Notes: generated from the sequence alone by a model not told the origin. A stretch of DNA of 64,000 nt from Ideonella dechloratans (GCF_021049305.1 NZ_CP088081.1:2852001-2916000); one strand, 5' to 3'; positions 1 through 9,660 are shown, numbered from the stretch's first letter. Translations and numbers: made by a program.

Positions 1-2
1 GC

Positions 3-815
3 GCCGTGGCCGGCCTGGCCGTGGTGCTGCTGGTGGTGCTGGCCGCCCTGCTGGCCCCGCTGATCGCCCCCTACGACCCGGACGCCCAGTTCCGCGACGC
101 CATCCGCGCTGCGCCGTTCTGGGAGCCCGGCGGCAGCACCCGCTTCCTGCTGGGCACCGACAGCCTGGGCCGCGACCTGCTGACTCGGCTGATCTACGGC
201 GCCCGAGTCTCGCTGTTCATCGGCCTGTCGGTGATGGGCGTGTCCTTCGTCATCGGCGTGCTGCTGGGCCTGGCCTGCGTCAGTTTCGGTCCGGTGGTGG
301 ACACCCTGATCACCCGCGTGATGGACCTCATCATGGCGGTGCCCAGCCTGGTGCTGGCCATCCTGGTCGTCGCCGTGCTGGGCCCCAGCCTGACCAACAC
401 CATCGTGGCGGTCACCATCGTCTACCTGCCGCGCTATGTGCGCCTCTTGCGCGCCTCGGCCCAGGCCGAGTTGGGCAAGGACTACGTGACCGCCGCCCGG
501 GTGGCCGGCGTGGGCAAGGCCCGGCTGATGTTCCGCACCGTGCTGCCCAACTGCCTGGCCCCGCTGATCGTGCAGGCCGCGCTGGGCGTGTCCGACGCCA
601 TCCTCGAGGCCGCCGCCCTGGGCTTTCTGGGCCTGGGTGCGCAGCCGCCCACCGCCGAGTGGGGCACCATGCTGGCCGACGCCCGCGAGTTCATCCGTTC
701 CGAGCCCTGGCTGGTCACCCTGCCCGGCCTGGCCATCCTGATCACCGTGGTCTCCATCAACCTGGCCGGCGACGGCCTGCGCGATGCACTGGACCCCAAG
801 ATGAGAAAAACATGA
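3..815 (+). CDS. DppC/OppC-type ABC transporter permease (5' end outside window)
   Basis: Inner-membrane permease of a peptide/opine/nickel-type ABC importer. The frame is open to the left edge, so the true start lies upstream; about 270 codons are visible against a usual 280-300. The visible part has an N-terminal membrane segment, the DSLGRDLL stretch typical of DppC proteins, several hydrophobic segments, and the EAA loop (EAAALGFLGLGAQPP) that contacts the ATPases. The stop overlaps the next ATG by 4 bp (ATGA), so it is translationally coupled to the two ATPase genes. The substrate cannot be told from the sequence because the binding protein is off-window. Confidence 0.9.
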   Translation, partial: AVAGLAVVLLVVLAALLAPLIAPYDPDAQFRDAIRAAPFWEPGGSTRFLLGTDSLGRDLLTRLIYGARVSLFIGLSVMGVSFVIGVLLGLACVSFGPVVDTLITRVMDLIMAVPSLVLAILVVAVLGPSLTNTIVAVTIVYLPRYVRLLRASAQAELGKDYVTAARVAGVGKARLMFRTVLPNCLAPLIVQAALGVSDAILEAAALGFLGLGAQPPTAEWGTMLADAREFIRSEPWLVTLPGLAILITVVSINLAGDGLRDALDPKMRKT

Positions 816-1894
816 GCGCGCCCCTGCTGGACATCCGCGGGCTGTCGGTCAGCTTCGCCACCCGCCGCGGGCCCTTCCGGGCCGTGGACGGCGTGGACCT
901 GAGCGTCGCCCCCAACGAGCTGCTGGCCATCGTCGGCGAATCGGGTTCGGGCAAGTCGGTGGCCATGCTGGCCATCATGGGCCTGCTGCCCTGGACGGCC
1001 ACCGTCACCGCCGAGCGCATGGTCTTCGACGGCCAGGACCTGCGGGCCCTGAGCCCGCGCCAGCGCCGTGGTCTCTTTCGGCCCCCATGGTCGCTTCGCG
1101 CCCAGCCCCCCGAGGGGGTGCAAGCCGTCTCCGGGCGGCCGCGCAACGGCTTGATCGGCAAGGACGTGGCCATGGTGTTCCAGGAGCCGATGAGCTCGCT
1201 GAACCCCTGCTTCACCGTGGGCTGGCAGATCGGCGAGGCCCTGGCCCAGCACACCCCGCTGGGCCGGCGCGAACGCCAGACCCGCGTCATCGAACTGCTG
1301 GAGCAGGTCGGCATCCCCGACCCGGCCCGCCGCGCCCGCGCCTTTCCGCACCAGCTCTCGGGCGGCATGTGCCAGCGGGTGATGATCGCGATGGCGCTGG
1401 CCTGCAAGCCGCGCCTCCTGATCGCCGACGAGCCCACCACCGCGCTGGACGTCACCATCCAGGCCCAGATCATGGACCTGCTGCAGACCCTGAGACGCGA
1501 CACCGGCATGGCGCTGGTGCTGATCACCCACGACCTGGGCGTGGTGGCCGAAGCCGCCGACCGGGTGATGGTGCAGTACGCCGGCCGCGTGGTGGAGACG
1601 CAGCCCGCCGCCACCCTCTTCACCCACCCGCACCACCCCTACACCCATGCCCTGCTGGCCGCCCTGCCCGAGCGCGCCACCGGCGCGCGGCTGGAGGCCA
1701 TCGACGGTGTGGTGCCCGGCCAGAGCGACCGACCCGCCGGCTGCCTGTTCGCCCCGCGCTGCCGCTGGGCCAACGCGCACTGCCATGCCGTCAAGCCCCT
1801 GCCGGCCGATGCCGCGCTGGGCCGCGCCCTGTGCCACACCCCGCTGGACGATGCGGGCCAGCCCCTTGCGCTGAACCTGGAGAACGCCGCATGA
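812..1894 (+). CDS. DppD-type ABC transporter ATP-binding protein with a 26-residue in-frame insertion
   Basis: First ATPase of the DppC/D/F-type importer. Walker A (GESGSGKS, residues 42-49), Q-loop (FQEPMSSLNP), signature (LSGGMCQR), Walker B (LLIADEPTT) and H-loop (ITHDLG) are all present. The C-terminal oligopeptide-transporter extension contains a CLFAPRC cysteine motif. Start is the ATG overlapping the permease stop. Family members usually read straight from the QRRG stretch into LIGKDVAMVFQEP; here residues 88-113 interrupt that point with arginine- and proline-rich sequence encoded by a GC-palindromic 78-bp segment. All catalytic motifs flank the insertion intact, so the protein may still work. 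The next gene begins at the overlapping ATGA. Confidence 0.92.
   Translation: MSAPLLDIRGLSVSFATRRGPFRAVDGVDLSVAPNELLAIVGESGSGKSVAMLAIMGLLPWTATVTAERMVFDGQDLRALSPRQRRGLFRPPWSLRAQPPEGVQAVSGRPRNGLIGKDVAMVFQEPMSSLNPCFTVGWQIGEALAQHTPLGRRERQTRVIELLEQVGIPDPARRARAFPHQLSGGMCQRVMIAMALACKPRLLIADEPTTALDVTIQAQIMDLLQTLRRDTGMALVLITHDLGVVAEAADRVMVQYAGRVVETQPAATLFTHPHHPYTHALLAALPERATGARLEAIDGVVPGQSDRPAGCLFAPRCRWANAHCHAVKPLPADAALGRALCHTPLDDAGQPLALNLENAA
1073..1150 (+). repeat. In-frame 78-bp palindromic insertion inside the ABC ATPase gene
   Basis: The segment lies between codons for QRRG and LIGKD, which are contiguous in homologues as I know them. It is exactly 26 codons and creates no stop. Its core is the GC palindrome GCCCCCCGAGGGGGT near 1105. 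It looks like a dispersed intergenic palindromic repeat of the kind common in Burkholderiales genomes, here captured in a coding frame. No second full copy was found in this window, so its repeat status is inferred. Confidence 0.5.
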
Positions 1895-2877
1895 GCGCCG
1901 CTGCTGAAACCGCCGCGCCGGTCCTCGAAGCCCGCGAACTCCAGCGCCTCTACCCCGTGGCCCGTGGCCTGTTCAAGCCGCCCGCCACCGTGCATGCGCT
2001 CGACGGCGTGAGCTTCTCGCTGCAGGCCGGCCGCACGCTGGCGGTGGTGGGCGAATCGGGCTGCGGCAAGTCCACCCTGGCCAAGCTGCTGACCATGATC
2101 GAAACGCCCACCGCCGGTCAGCTGCTGATCGACGGGCTGGACGTGGCCCAGGCCAATGGCGAGCAGCGCCGCGCCCTGCGCCGCCAAGTGCAGATCGTGT
2201 TCCAGAACCCCTACGGCTCGCTCAACCCGCGCCAGACCATCGGCCGCACGCTGATGGAGCCGCTGGAGGCCAACCACGTCGGCAGCCCGGCCGAGCGCGA
2301 GGCCGCGGCCCGCGCCATGCTGGCCCGCGTGGGCCTGCGCGAAGAGGCCTTCGGCCGCTACCCGCACATGTTCTCCGGCGGCCAGCGCCAGCGCGTGGCC
2401 ATCGCCCGTGCACTGATGCTGCAGCCCCGCGTGCTGGTGCTGGACGAGCCCGTCTCCGCGCTGGACGTGTCCATCCGCGCCCAGGTGCTCAACCTGCTGG
2501 CCGACCTGCAGCGCGAGCTGGGCGTGGCCTACCTCTTCATCTCGCACGACCTGGGCGTGGTGCGCCACGTGGCCGACGAGGTGATGGTGATGTACCTGGG
2601 CCGCTGTGTGGAACGCGGCACGCGCGATGCCGTGTTCGGCCACCCGCGCCACCCCTACACCCAGGCCCTGCTCTCGGCCACGCCCACGGTGGACCCGGCC
2701 CAGCGCCGCACCCGCATCATCCTGCAGGGCGAACTGCCCTCGCCCATCGCCCGCCCCAGCGGCTGCGGCTTCCGCACCCGCTGCCCGCTGGCCTTCGAGC
2801 GCTGCGCAGCCGAGGTGCCGGTGCTGGAGGCCGGTGGCAAAGGACAAACCGAAGCCGCCTGCTGGGCCAGCACCTGA
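1891..2877 (+). CDS. DppF-type ABC transporter ATP-binding protein
   Basis: Second ATPase of the peptide/opine-type importer, 328 residues. Walker A is GESGCGKST (about residues 54-62), followed by FQNPYGSLNP, the FSGGQRQR signature, VLDEPVSALD Walker B and SHDLG H-loop. The C-terminal extension carries the CGFRTRC motif seen in DppF/OppF proteins. The ATG overlaps the stop of the preceding ATPase (ATGA), so the permease and two ATPases are one operon. No binding protein or second permease is visible; both should lie upstream of the window. Confidence 0.93.
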   Translation: MSAAAETAAPVLEARELQRLYPVARGLFKPPATVHALDGVSFSLQAGRTLAVVGESGCGKSTLAKLLTMIETPTAGQLLIDGLDVAQANGEQRRALRRQVQIVFQNPYGSLNPRQTIGRTLMEPLEANHVGSPAEREAAARAMLARVGLREEAFGRYPHMFSGGQRQRVAIARALMLQPRVLVLDEPVSALDVSIRAQVLNLLADLQRELGVAYLFISHDLGVVRHVADEVMVMYLGRCVERGTRDAVFGHPRHPYTQALLSATPTVDPAQRRTRIILQGELPSPIARPSGCGFRTRCPLAFERCAAEVPVLEAGGKGQTEAACWAST

Positions 2878-2888
2878 ACCGAAAGCCG

Positions 2889-3413
2889 ATGCCGCCCCAC
2901 GCACACCTGCCCCCGCTGGCCATCGCCGGCATCGGTCTGCTCATCGCTTGGCGGATCTACAGCCGGGTGCGGCGCCTGGTGGGGCGGCAGCACTTTCGCC
3001 CGGTGCGGGCCTGGATGTCGCTGATCCTGCTGCCGCTGCTGGCCGCCGTGCTCTTGCTGGGCCTGGCGGTCCATCCGCTGCGGGCCGCCGTGCTGGTGGT
3101 GGGCCTGGGCGCCGGCGCGCTGTTGGCCCAGTTGGGCTTGCAGCGCACGCGCTTCGAGGTCACGCCCCAGGGACTTTTCTACACGCCCCATGCCCACATC
3201 GGCATCGCCCTGTCCCTGCTGCTGACGGCCCGCGTGGTCTACCGCCTGGCCCAGCTCTATTGGTTGCCCGAGCTGCTCGCCGAGTCGCCGGACCACTTCA
3301 TCCGCAGCCCACTCACCCTGATGATCCTGGGCACCCTGCTGGCCTATTACGCACGCTATGCCTGGGGACTCATCCGCTGGTCCCGCTCCGTGGCGCAGAC
3401 GCCCTCTCCCTAG
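2889..3413 (+). CDS. Small integral membrane protein, DUF1453/CcdC-like
   Basis: A 174-residue protein with about five hydrophobic segments (roughly residues 8-20, 41-61, 65-88, 101-122 and 139-160) joined by short arginine-rich loops. The layout and the RPVRAW/RFEVTP-type loops resemble the DUF1453/CcdC-like membrane family, but this is a by-eye match. It begins 11 bp after the DppF-type gene, so it may be co-transcribed, although nothing suggests a transporter role. No catalytic residues are apparent. Function unknown. Confidence 0.6.
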   Translation: MPPHAHLPPLAIAGIGLLIAWRIYSRVRRLVGRQHFRPVRAWMSLILLPLLAAVLLLGLAVHPLRAAVLVVGLGAGALLAQLGLQRTRFEVTPQGLFYTPHAHIGIALSLLLTARVVYRLAQLYWLPELLAESPDHFIRSPLTLMILGTLLAYYARYAWGLIRWSRSVAQTPSP

Positions 3414-3417
3414 CTTC

Positions 3418-3432
3418 GTGAAGCCCCTTCAC
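3418..3432 (+). terminator. Weak hairpin after the ABC transporter operon
   Basis: GTGAAG-CCC-CTTCAC forms a perfect 6-bp stem with a 3-base loop, 4 bases after the stop of the small membrane protein gene. There is no T tract, so it would be at most a weak or assisted terminator. Confidence 0.25.
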
Positions 3433-3472
3433 AGAGCAGCAAAACCCCAGACCTGAGGCGCTGCGACAGTCG

Positions 3473-3493
3473 CGAGAACACTTCTCGTTCTCG
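3473..3493 (+). promoter_or_regulatory. Inverted repeat directly upstream of macA
   Basis: CGAGAAC and GTTCTCG are perfect 7-bp arms separated by 7 bases, ending 5 bases before the macA ATG. TTCTCG occurs twice in tandem, so CGAGAA can also pair with the nearer copy (CGAGAA-CAC-TTCTCG). It could be an operator for a repressor or a pair of alternative hairpins covering the ribosome binding region; no Shine-Dalgarno is visible there. Confidence 0.4.
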
Positions 3494-3498
3494 TCCCC

Positions 3499-4710
3499 AT
3501 GAAGCTCTCTTCCCCGCGCGCCCGACGCCTGGTCCTGGGTGCCATTGCGCTGCTGTTGATCACCCTGGGCGCGCGGTACATCTTCTTCCGCCGCCCGGCT
3601 CCGCCCTCGCTGATCACCGCGCCAGTCCAGCGCGCCGACATCGAGGACACCGTGCTGGCCAATGGCACGCTGCAGGCCTTCAAGCAGGTCAGCGTGGGGG
3701 CCCAGGTGTCGGGGCAGGTGAAATCGCTCAAGGTGGCCTTGGGCGACATGGTGAAGAAGGGCCAGCTGGTGGCCGAGATCGACTCGATGACGCAGCAGAA
3801 CACGCTGCGCAACGCCCAGGCGGCGCTGGCCCAGGTGCAGGCCCAGCTGCTCGCTGCCCAGGCCACGCTGGCCCAGAACCAGCGCACCCTGAACCGCCAG
3901 CAGCAGATGCGCCGCAGCGACGCCAGCGCCCAGGCCGACCTGGACAGTGCCCGTGAAGGCGTCGAGACCGCGCAGGCCAATGTGGAGGCGCTGAAGGCCC
4001 AGGTCGAGGCCGCCCGCATCGCCGTGGACACGGCCCAGGTGAACCTGGGCTACACCCGCATCACCTCGCCCATCGACGGCCAGGTGGTGGCCATCGTGAC
4101 CGAGGAGGGCACGACGGTCAACGCCAACCAGTCCGCACCGACCATCCTCATCGTCGCCCAGGTGGACACGATGACGGTGAAGGCGTCCATCTCCGAGGCG
4201 GATGTGACGAGTGTGAAGCCGGGGCAGAAGGTGTACTTCACCATCCTGGGCGAGCCCGACCGCCGCTGGGACACCACGCTGCGCAGCATCGAGCCCGCCA
4301 CCGACAGCATCAGCTCCAGCAGCACCTCCAGCACCAGCAGCAGTTCCACCAACAGCACCACCAGCGCCACCGCCATCTACTACAACGGCAAGCTGGATGT
4401 GCCCAACCCGGACCACCTGCTGCGCATCTCGATGACGGCCACGGTGCACATCGTGCGCAACGCGGCGAAGAACGCGCTGACCATCCCCGCCGGCGCCCTG
4501 GGCCCGCGCGGCCAGGATGGCCAGACCCAGGTGCAGGTGGTGGGTCCGGATGGCCGACCCCAGCCGAGGAGGGTGAAGATCGGCATCGACAACAACGTGG
4601 CCGCCCAGGTGCTGGATGGCCTGCGTGAAGGCGAGCAGGTGGTGCTGGGCAACGCGGCCAGCGCCAGCAGCGGCAGCAACCAGCGGCGCATGGGCCCGCC
4701 GATGTTCTGA
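3499..4710 (+). CDS. macA: MacA-type periplasmic adaptor of a tripartite efflux pump
   Basis: A 403-residue HlyD/RND-type membrane fusion protein that would link the MacB ABC transporter to an outer-membrane channel. One membrane anchor lies near residues 12-29. The lipoyl half-motifs flank a long alpha-helical hairpin (about residues 95-180) rich in Ala, Gln and Leu. The beta-barrel domain follows ([12 protein letters not shown] and after). Residues 270-291 are an unusual run of Ser and Thr before AIYYNGKLD; MacA proteins have a variable loop here. The ATG is the first after a strong inverted repeat. macB follows after 10 bp. Confidence 0.92.
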   Translation: MKLSSPRARRLVLGAIALLLITLGARYIFFRRPAPPSLITAPVQRADIEDTVLANGTLQAFKQVSVGAQVSGQVKSLKVALGDMVKKGQLVAEIDSMTQQNTLRNAQAALAQVQAQLLAAQATLAQNQRTLNRQQQMRRSDASAQADLDSAREGVETAQANVEALKAQVEAARIAVDTAQVNLGYTRITSPIDGQVVAIVTEEGTTVNANQSAPTILIVAQVDTMTVKASISEADVTSVKPGQKVYFTILGEPDRRWDTTLRSIEPATDSISSSSTSSTSSSSTNSTTSATAIYYNGKLDVPNPDHLLRISMTATVHIVRNAAKNALTIPAGALGPRGQDGQTQVQVVGPDGRPQPRRVKIGIDNNVAAQVLDGLREGEQVVLGNAASASSGSNQRRMGPPMF

Positions 4711-4720
4711 CGCCGGCACC

Positions 4721-6709
4721 ATGAGCGAACACACGCAAGCCGCCCCGCTGCTGGACCTGCGCGGCGTCAGCCGCGACTTTCCCGCCGGCGAAGGCACCCT
4801 GACGGTGCTGCAGGACATCGACCTGCAGATCCAGGCCGGTGAGATGGTGGCCATCGTCGGCCAATCCGGCTCCGGCAAGTCCACCCTGATGAACCTGATC
4901 GGCTGCCTGGACCAGGCCAGCCGCGGCCGCTACACCATCGCCGGGCGCGAAGTCGCCCAGCTCCGCCCGGACGAGCTGGCCGAGCTGCGGCGCGAGCACT
5001 TCGGCTTCATCTTCCAGCGCTACCACCTGCTGTCGGACCTGACGGCCCAGGGCAATGTGGAGGTGCCCGCGATCTACGCCGGCCTGCCGGCCGCGGAGCG
5101 CCACAGCCGCGCGCAGGCCCTGCTGCAGCGCCTGGGGCTGGGCGACCGCACCCAGCATGTGCCGGGCAAGCTCTCCGGCGGCCAGCAGCAGCGGGTGTCC
5201 ATCGCCCGTGCGCTGATGAACGGCGGCAGTGTCATCCTGGCCGACGAGCCCACCGGGGCGCTGGACAGCGGCTCGGGCGAAGAGGTGATGCGCATCCTGG
5301 GCGAACTGCATGCCCAGGGCCAGACCATCATCATCGTCACCCACGACATGGGCGTGGCCCGCCACGCCGAGCGCATCGTGGAGCTGAAGGACGGCCGCAT
5401 CGTCTCCGATGCGCCCAACACCCCGTCGCGGGCCACCGCCCCGGCGTCCACCCCGCGCACGCCACCGGCGCCGGCCCGTGACCAGACCCTGGCCCGCCGC
5501 TGGCGCGCCACCGCCGACAGCCTGGGCGAGGCCTTGCGCATGGCCTTGCTCGCCATGAACGCCCACCGCCTGCGCACCCTGCTGACCATGCTGGGCATCG
5601 TCATCGGCATCGCCTCGGTGGTGTCGGTGGTGGCGCTGGGCCGGGGCTCGCAGCAGAAGGTGCTGGCCAACATCGCCAACATCGGCACCAACACCATCGA
5701 GGTGTTCTCCGGCCAGGGCTTTGGCGACCCGCGCTCCGCCCGCATCCAGACCCTGCGCCCGGAGGACGCGGACGCGCTGGCCGAGCAGTCCTACGTGGAC
5801 AGCGTGACGCCCAATGTGCAGACCTCGGTGACCGCGCGGGTGGGCAATATCGACGCCTCGGTCAACGTCACCGGCGTGGGCGAGCAGTACTTCCGCGTCA
5901 AGGGGCTGCAGATGGCCCTGGGCACGGCCTTCGATGCCGACGGCATCCGCCGCTACGCCCAGGTGGCGGTGATCGACGACAACGCGAAGAAGAAGCTCTT
6001 TCCCACCGGCGACCCGATCGGCCAGGTGCTGTTCCTGGGCAGCATGCCGGTCTATGTGGTCGGCGTCACCGCCAAAAAGGACAGTGCCTTCGGCCCCAAC
6101 AGCGAAAGCCTGAACATCTTCGTGCCCTACACCACGACGATGCGCCGGCTGATCGGCCAGGGCTATCTGCGCAGCATCACGGTGCGGGTGGACGACTCGG
6201 CACCCATGGCCGCGGCCGAACAGGGCATCAACCAGCTGCTGGAGCGCCGCCATGGCCGGGTGGATTTCTACGTGCTCAACACCGACAGCATCCGCCAGAC
6301 CATTGAAAGCACCACGCAGACCATGACCCTGCTGATCGCCTCGATCGCGGTCATCTCCCTGGTGGTGGGCGGCATCGGGGTGATGAACATCATGCTTGTG
6401 AGCGTCACGGAGCGCACCGCCGAGATCGGCGTGCGCATGGCCGTGGGGGCGCGCCAGCGCGACATCCAGCAGCAGTTCCTGATCGAGGCCGTGCTGGTCT
6501 GCCTGCTGGGTGGCGTGCTGGGCATCGCGGGGGCCCTGGGCTTCGGCGCGCTGTTCTCCCACTTCAGCCAGGACTTTGCGCTGTCCTTCTCGCCCACCGC
6601 GATGGGCGCTGCCTTCCTCTGCGCCACGCTGATCGGCGTCGTGTTCGGCTACCTGCCGGCCCGCAGCGCCGCCCGCCTCAACCCGGTCGAGGCCCTGTCC
6701 CGTGATTGA
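4721..6709 (+). CDS. macB: MacB-type ABC efflux transporter (ATPase-permease fusion)
   Basis: A 662-residue inner-membrane exporter of the MacB family, close to the usual 650. The N-terminal ATPase domain has GQSGSGKST, the LSGGQQQR signature, [11 protein letters not shown] and the THDMG H-loop. A Pro/Ala/Thr-rich linker (near residues 235-255) leads to the first membrane helix, a large periplasmic domain, and three C-terminal helices with [16 protein letters not shown]. Start is the ATG 10 bp after macA rather than an upstream in-frame alternative inside macA. The likely role is export of a macrolide, peptide or secondary metabolite; the true substrate is unknown. Confidence 0.94.
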   Translation: MSEHTQAAPLLDLRGVSRDFPAGEGTLTVLQDIDLQIQAGEMVAIVGQSGSGKSTLMNLIGCLDQASRGRYTIAGREVAQLRPDELAELRREHFGFIFQRYHLLSDLTAQGNVEVPAIYAGLPAAERHSRAQALLQRLGLGDRTQHVPGKLSGGQQQRVSIARALMNGGSVILADEPTGALDSGSGEEVMRILGELHAQGQTIIIVTHDMGVARHAERIVELKDGRIVSDAPNTPSRATAPASTPRTPPAPARDQTLARRWRATADSLGEALRMALLAMNAHRLRTLLTMLGIVIGIASVVSVVALGRGSQQKVLANIANIGTNTIEVFSGQGFGDPRSARIQTLRPEDADALAEQSYVDSVTPNVQTSVTARVGNIDASVNVTGVGEQYFRVKGLQMALGTAFDADGIRRYAQVAVIDDNAKKKLFPTGDPIGQVLFLGSMPVYVVGVTAKKDSAFGPNSESLNIFVPYTTTMRRLIGQGYLRSITVRVDDSAPMAAAEQGINQLLERRHGRVDFYVLNTDSIRQTIESTTQTMTLLIASIAVISLVVGGIGVMNIMLVSVTERTAEIGVRMAVGARQRDIQQQFLIEAVLVCLLGGVLGIAGALGFGALFSHFSQDFALSFSPTAMGAAFLCATLIGVVFGYLPARSAARLNPVEALSRD

Positions 6710-8108
6710 TCCCATGGCCGCACGTTCACGCTTCTTCCCGCTCCAGGCCCTGACCCTGGCCACCCTCACGCTGCTGGCCAGCGGCTGCGCCCTCACCCGC
6801 ACGCCCTACAGCGCGCCCGAACCAGCCGTGCCGGCGCAGTGGGACACCCCGAGCCCGGCCGCGGCCAGCATCGAACACTGGTGGACCCGCTTCGACGACC
6901 CCACCCTGAGCGCCCTGGTCGATGAAGCCCTGCGGCGCAACGCCGACATGGCCGTGGCCGCCCTGTCGGTGAAGCAGGCGCAGTTGGCCGCCGAGCTGGC
7001 CGACAACAACCGCTGGCCTGTGCCCAGCGCCAGCCTCAGCAGCAGCTCGCAGCGCGCCATCAACCCTGCCGGCACCCGCAGCCAGACCCACAGCGTCAGC
7101 GCCGGCGTGAGCTGGGAGGTGGACCTGTGGGAACGCCTGGCCGCGCTGAACGACGCGGCCCAATGGGAGGCCCTGGCCACCGAGCAGGACCGCCAGGCCA
7201 CGGCCTTGAGCCTGGCCGGCACCGTGGCCGAGGACTACTGGCAGCTGGCCTACCTGAACCAGCGCGTGGCCAGCGCCCAGGCCAGCCTGGACTATGCGCA
7301 GCGCACGCGCGAGCTGGTGAAGGCCCAGTACGAAGCCGGCGCCGTCTCGGGCCTGGACCTGCAGCAGGCCGAACAGACCGTGCTGAGCCAGCAGGCCAGC
7401 GTCTCAGCGCTGGTGGAACAACGCTCGGAAGCCCGGCATGCGCTGGTGCTCCTGTTTGACCATGCGCCCAGCACGGCGGCCCTGGCCGGCCTGCTGCCGC
7501 AGGAGCCTCAGACCCTGCCAGACCGGCCGCTGCCCGCGGTGGCCGCCGGCGTGCCGGCCGAGGTGCTGGGCCGCCGCCCCGACCTGCGAGCAGCCGAACT
7601 GCGCCTGCGCGAAACCCTGGCCAGCAACGACGCCGCCGCGGCAGCCTATTACCCCACGCTGAGCCTGACGGGCGCCCTGGGCAGCAGCAGCAATGCGCTG
7701 AGCAACCTGCTGTCCAACCCGGTGGGCACGCTGGGCGCGGGCCTGACCCTGCCCTTCCTGCGGGTGCGGGAGATGCACCTGAGCAAGGCCAAGAACCAGG
7801 CGGCCTATGAAAGCGCGGTCATCGGCTACCGCCAGACCCTCTACAGCGCCCTGGCCGATGTGCAGAACGCCCTGAGCAACCGCGAGGCCCTGGCCCACCA
7901 GGGCGAGTGGCTGGCCGGCTCACTGGCCGCGGCCCGACAGGTCGAGGCCCTGACCGAGGTGCGCTACCGCCACGGCGCGGTGGCGCTCAAGGACTGGCTG
8001 GACGCGCAGGAGCGCCGCCGCACCGCCGAGGTGGCCCTGGCCGAAAACCAGCTGTCCCGTCTGCAGAACCAGGTGACGCTGTACCAGGCGCTGGGCGGCG
8101 GGGTGTGA
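6702..8108 (+). CDS. NodT-family outer-membrane efflux lipoprotein
   Basis: TolC-like outer-membrane factor of about 465 residues completing the MacAB pump. The N-terminus is a lipoprotein signal with lipobox LLASGC. Two OEP repeats follow, with the RPDLRAAE motif near the middle. A GTG at 6702 overlaps the macB stop and has GAGG 9 bases upstream; the ATG at 6714 is an alternative with no visible ribosome binding site. Either gives a good signal peptide. The overlap makes it the third gene of the macAB operon. The next gene is convergent, 9 bp away. Confidence 0.92.
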   Translation: MIDPMAARSRFFPLQALTLATLTLLASGCALTRTPYSAPEPAVPAQWDTPSPAAASIEHWWTRFDDPTLSALVDEALRRNADMAVAALSVKQAQLAAELADNNRWPVPSASLSSSSQRAINPAGTRSQTHSVSAGVSWEVDLWERLAALNDAAQWEALATEQDRQATALSLAGTVAEDYWQLAYLNQRVASAQASLDYAQRTRELVKAQYEAGAVSGLDLQQAEQTVLSQQASVSALVEQRSEARHALVLLFDHAPSTAALAGLLPQEPQTLPDRPLPAVAAGVPAEVLGRRPDLRAAELRLRETLASNDAAAAAYYPTLSLTGALGSSSNALSNLLSNPVGTLGAGLTLPFLRVREMHLSKAKNQAAYESAVIGYRQTLYSALADVQNALSNREALAHQGEWLAGSLAAARQVEALTEVRYRHGAVALKDWLDAQERRRTAEVALAENQLSRLQNQVTLYQALGGGV

Positions 8109-8117
8109 GCCGGTTGC

Positions 8118-9593
8118 TCAGTCCGTCGCCAACCGGGGCGACTCGGCCGAGCCCTGGGCGGCCGGTGCCTGCGCCAGCCCGCAGGCCAGCGCCCCCACCC
8201 GCTTCAGGCCGGCGCGCTGCGCGTCGTCCCAGCGCCCGCCCACGCCCAGGCGGACGAAGCGACGGTAGCGGTCGGTGGCGCTGAACATCACGCCCGGCGC
8301 GATGCAGATGCGTTCGGCCAGGCAGGCCCGGTACAGGGCCATCGAATCGACGCCCTCGGGCAATTCCACCCAGAGGATGTAGCCGCCGGGCGGGTCCGTC
8401 ACCTTGCTGCCCTTGGGAAAGTGGCGGGCGATCAGGTCGCGCGCCTCGTCCACCCGGGCGGCGATGGTGCTGCGCAGCGCCCGGTAGCCCGCCTCGATGC
8501 CGGGCTGGGTCAGCAGATCGGCCAGGGCGCGCTCCAGGATGACCGCCTGCCCGCCCGAGGTGGTGGCCTTCATGCGCGAGAGCTTGTCCTGCCAGCGGCC
8601 CGGCGCCACCCAGCCCAGGCGCAGGCCCGGGGCGATGGTCTTGCTGAAGGAACCGCACAGCATCACATGGCCGCTGGGGTCGAAGGAGGCCACCGCGCGG
8701 CGCTTGTCCTCCTGCTCGACCAGGTCGTTGTAGAGCACGTCTTCGATCAGCGGGATGCCACGCTCGGCCACCATCTGGGCCAGGCGCTTGCGCTCGGGCA
8801 GCGGCATGCAGGCCCCCAGCGGGTTGCTCAGCGTGGGCACGATGAGCACCGCCTTGACCGGTTGGGTGTCGAAGGCCAGCTGCAGCGCGTCGACCGACAT
8901 GCCGGTGCGCGGGTGGGTGGGGATCTCCAGCGCCTTCAGATGCAGGTTCTCGACGATCTCCAGCAGGCCGAAATAGGTGGGCGACTCCAGCGCCACCACG
9001 TCGCCCGGCTTGGTCACGGCTCGCAGGCACAGGCTGATCGATTCCAGGCAGCTGTTGGTGATGACAATGTCCCTGGCCTCGTAACCGCAGCCCATGCGCA
9101 GGGTGTGGCGAGCCACCGCCCGACGCAGGGATTCGTCGCCCGGCCCCAGCGGGTACTGGCACAGCGTGCTGCGGTGGCGCTGGGTGGCGCGGCTGACGGC
9201 CCGCCGCACCCGCTCCTCGTCGAACAGGTCGGCCGTGGGGCAGGCGGCGCCGAAAGAGATGTGGTCTTCCGTGGTGGCCAGGCGCATCACCTCACCGGCC
9301 AGGGCGCTGACGTCCACGTCCAGCGAGGCGACCGGCGGCCGCGAGGGCTCGGGTTCCGGCAGGCGGCGCGGCCGCGCCGCCACGAAGTAGCCCGAGCGGG
9401 CCCGCGCCTCGATCAGTCGGGCGTCCTCCAGCGTGCGGTAGGCCTGCACCACCGTGGCCAAGGACACCCCGCGCGCACGGGCCAGCTCGCGCACCGAGGG
9501 AATGCGCTCGCCCCGGGCCAGCGTGCCGGCCCGGATCGGCCCGGCCAGGGATTCGGCGATCTGCAGGTACAGGGTGTCGGCAGCGGTGTTCAT
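8118..9593 (-). CDS. MocR-type GntR regulator with PLP aminotransferase domain
   Basis: A 491-residue MocR-family transcription factor. Residues 1-75 form a GntR winged helix-turn-helix (IPSVRELARARGVSLATV). A linker precedes a fold-type I aminotransferase domain in which SFSKT supplies the PLP-binding lysine and NPLGACM and LRLGW are family motifs. Such proteins usually sense PLP or an amino acid-PLP adduct rather than act as enzymes. It is divergent from a DUF2917 gene; the 152-bp spacer holds three related 10-bp boxes that are probable operators. The DUF2917 gene is therefore a likely target. Confidence 0.93.
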   Translation of the reverse strand: MNTAADTLYLQIAESLAGPIRAGTLARGERIPSVRELARARGVSLATVVQAYRTLEDARLIEARARSGYFVAARPRRLPEPEPSRPPVASLDVDVSALAGEVMRLATTEDHISFGAACPTADLFDEERVRRAVSRATQRHRSTLCQYPLGPGDESLRRAVARHTLRMGCGYEARDIVITNSCLESISLCLRAVTKPGDVVALESPTYFGLLEIVENLHLKALEIPTHPRTGMSVDALQLAFDTQPVKAVLIVPTLSNPLGACMPLPERKRLAQMVAERGIPLIEDVLYNDLVEQEDKRRAVASFDPSGHVMLCGSFSKTIAPGLRLGWVAPGRWQDKLSRMKATTSGGQAVILERALADLLTQPGIEAGYRALRSTIAARVDEARDLIARHFPKGSKVTDPPGGYILWVELPEGVDSMALYRACLAERICIAPGVMFSATDRYRRFVRLGVGGRWDDAQRAGLKRVGALACGLAQAPAAQGSAESPRLATD

Positions 9594-9602
9594 GGATCGA
9601 TT

Positions 9603-9660
9603 CTGTATGGGTCACCCCTGCGCGAACCAGTACAGATGAGCCCGAAGCGGACCAGCACAG
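9603..9660. promoter_or_regulatory. Three repeat boxes between the MocR regulator and DUF2917 gene
   Basis: ACCAGTACAG at 9626-9635 and ACCAGCACAG at 9651-9660 are direct repeats 25 bp apart. CTGTATGGGT at 9603-9612 is a related box in the opposite orientation (reads ACCCATACAG on the other strand). Direct repeats plus an inverted box are typical of MocR operators. Confidence 0.5.

Noticed and set aside
4310..6802. An 830-codon minus-strand open frame opposite macA/macB
   Set aside because: The opposite strand carries complete MacA and MacB motifs; the frame is Gly/His/Gln-rich noise.
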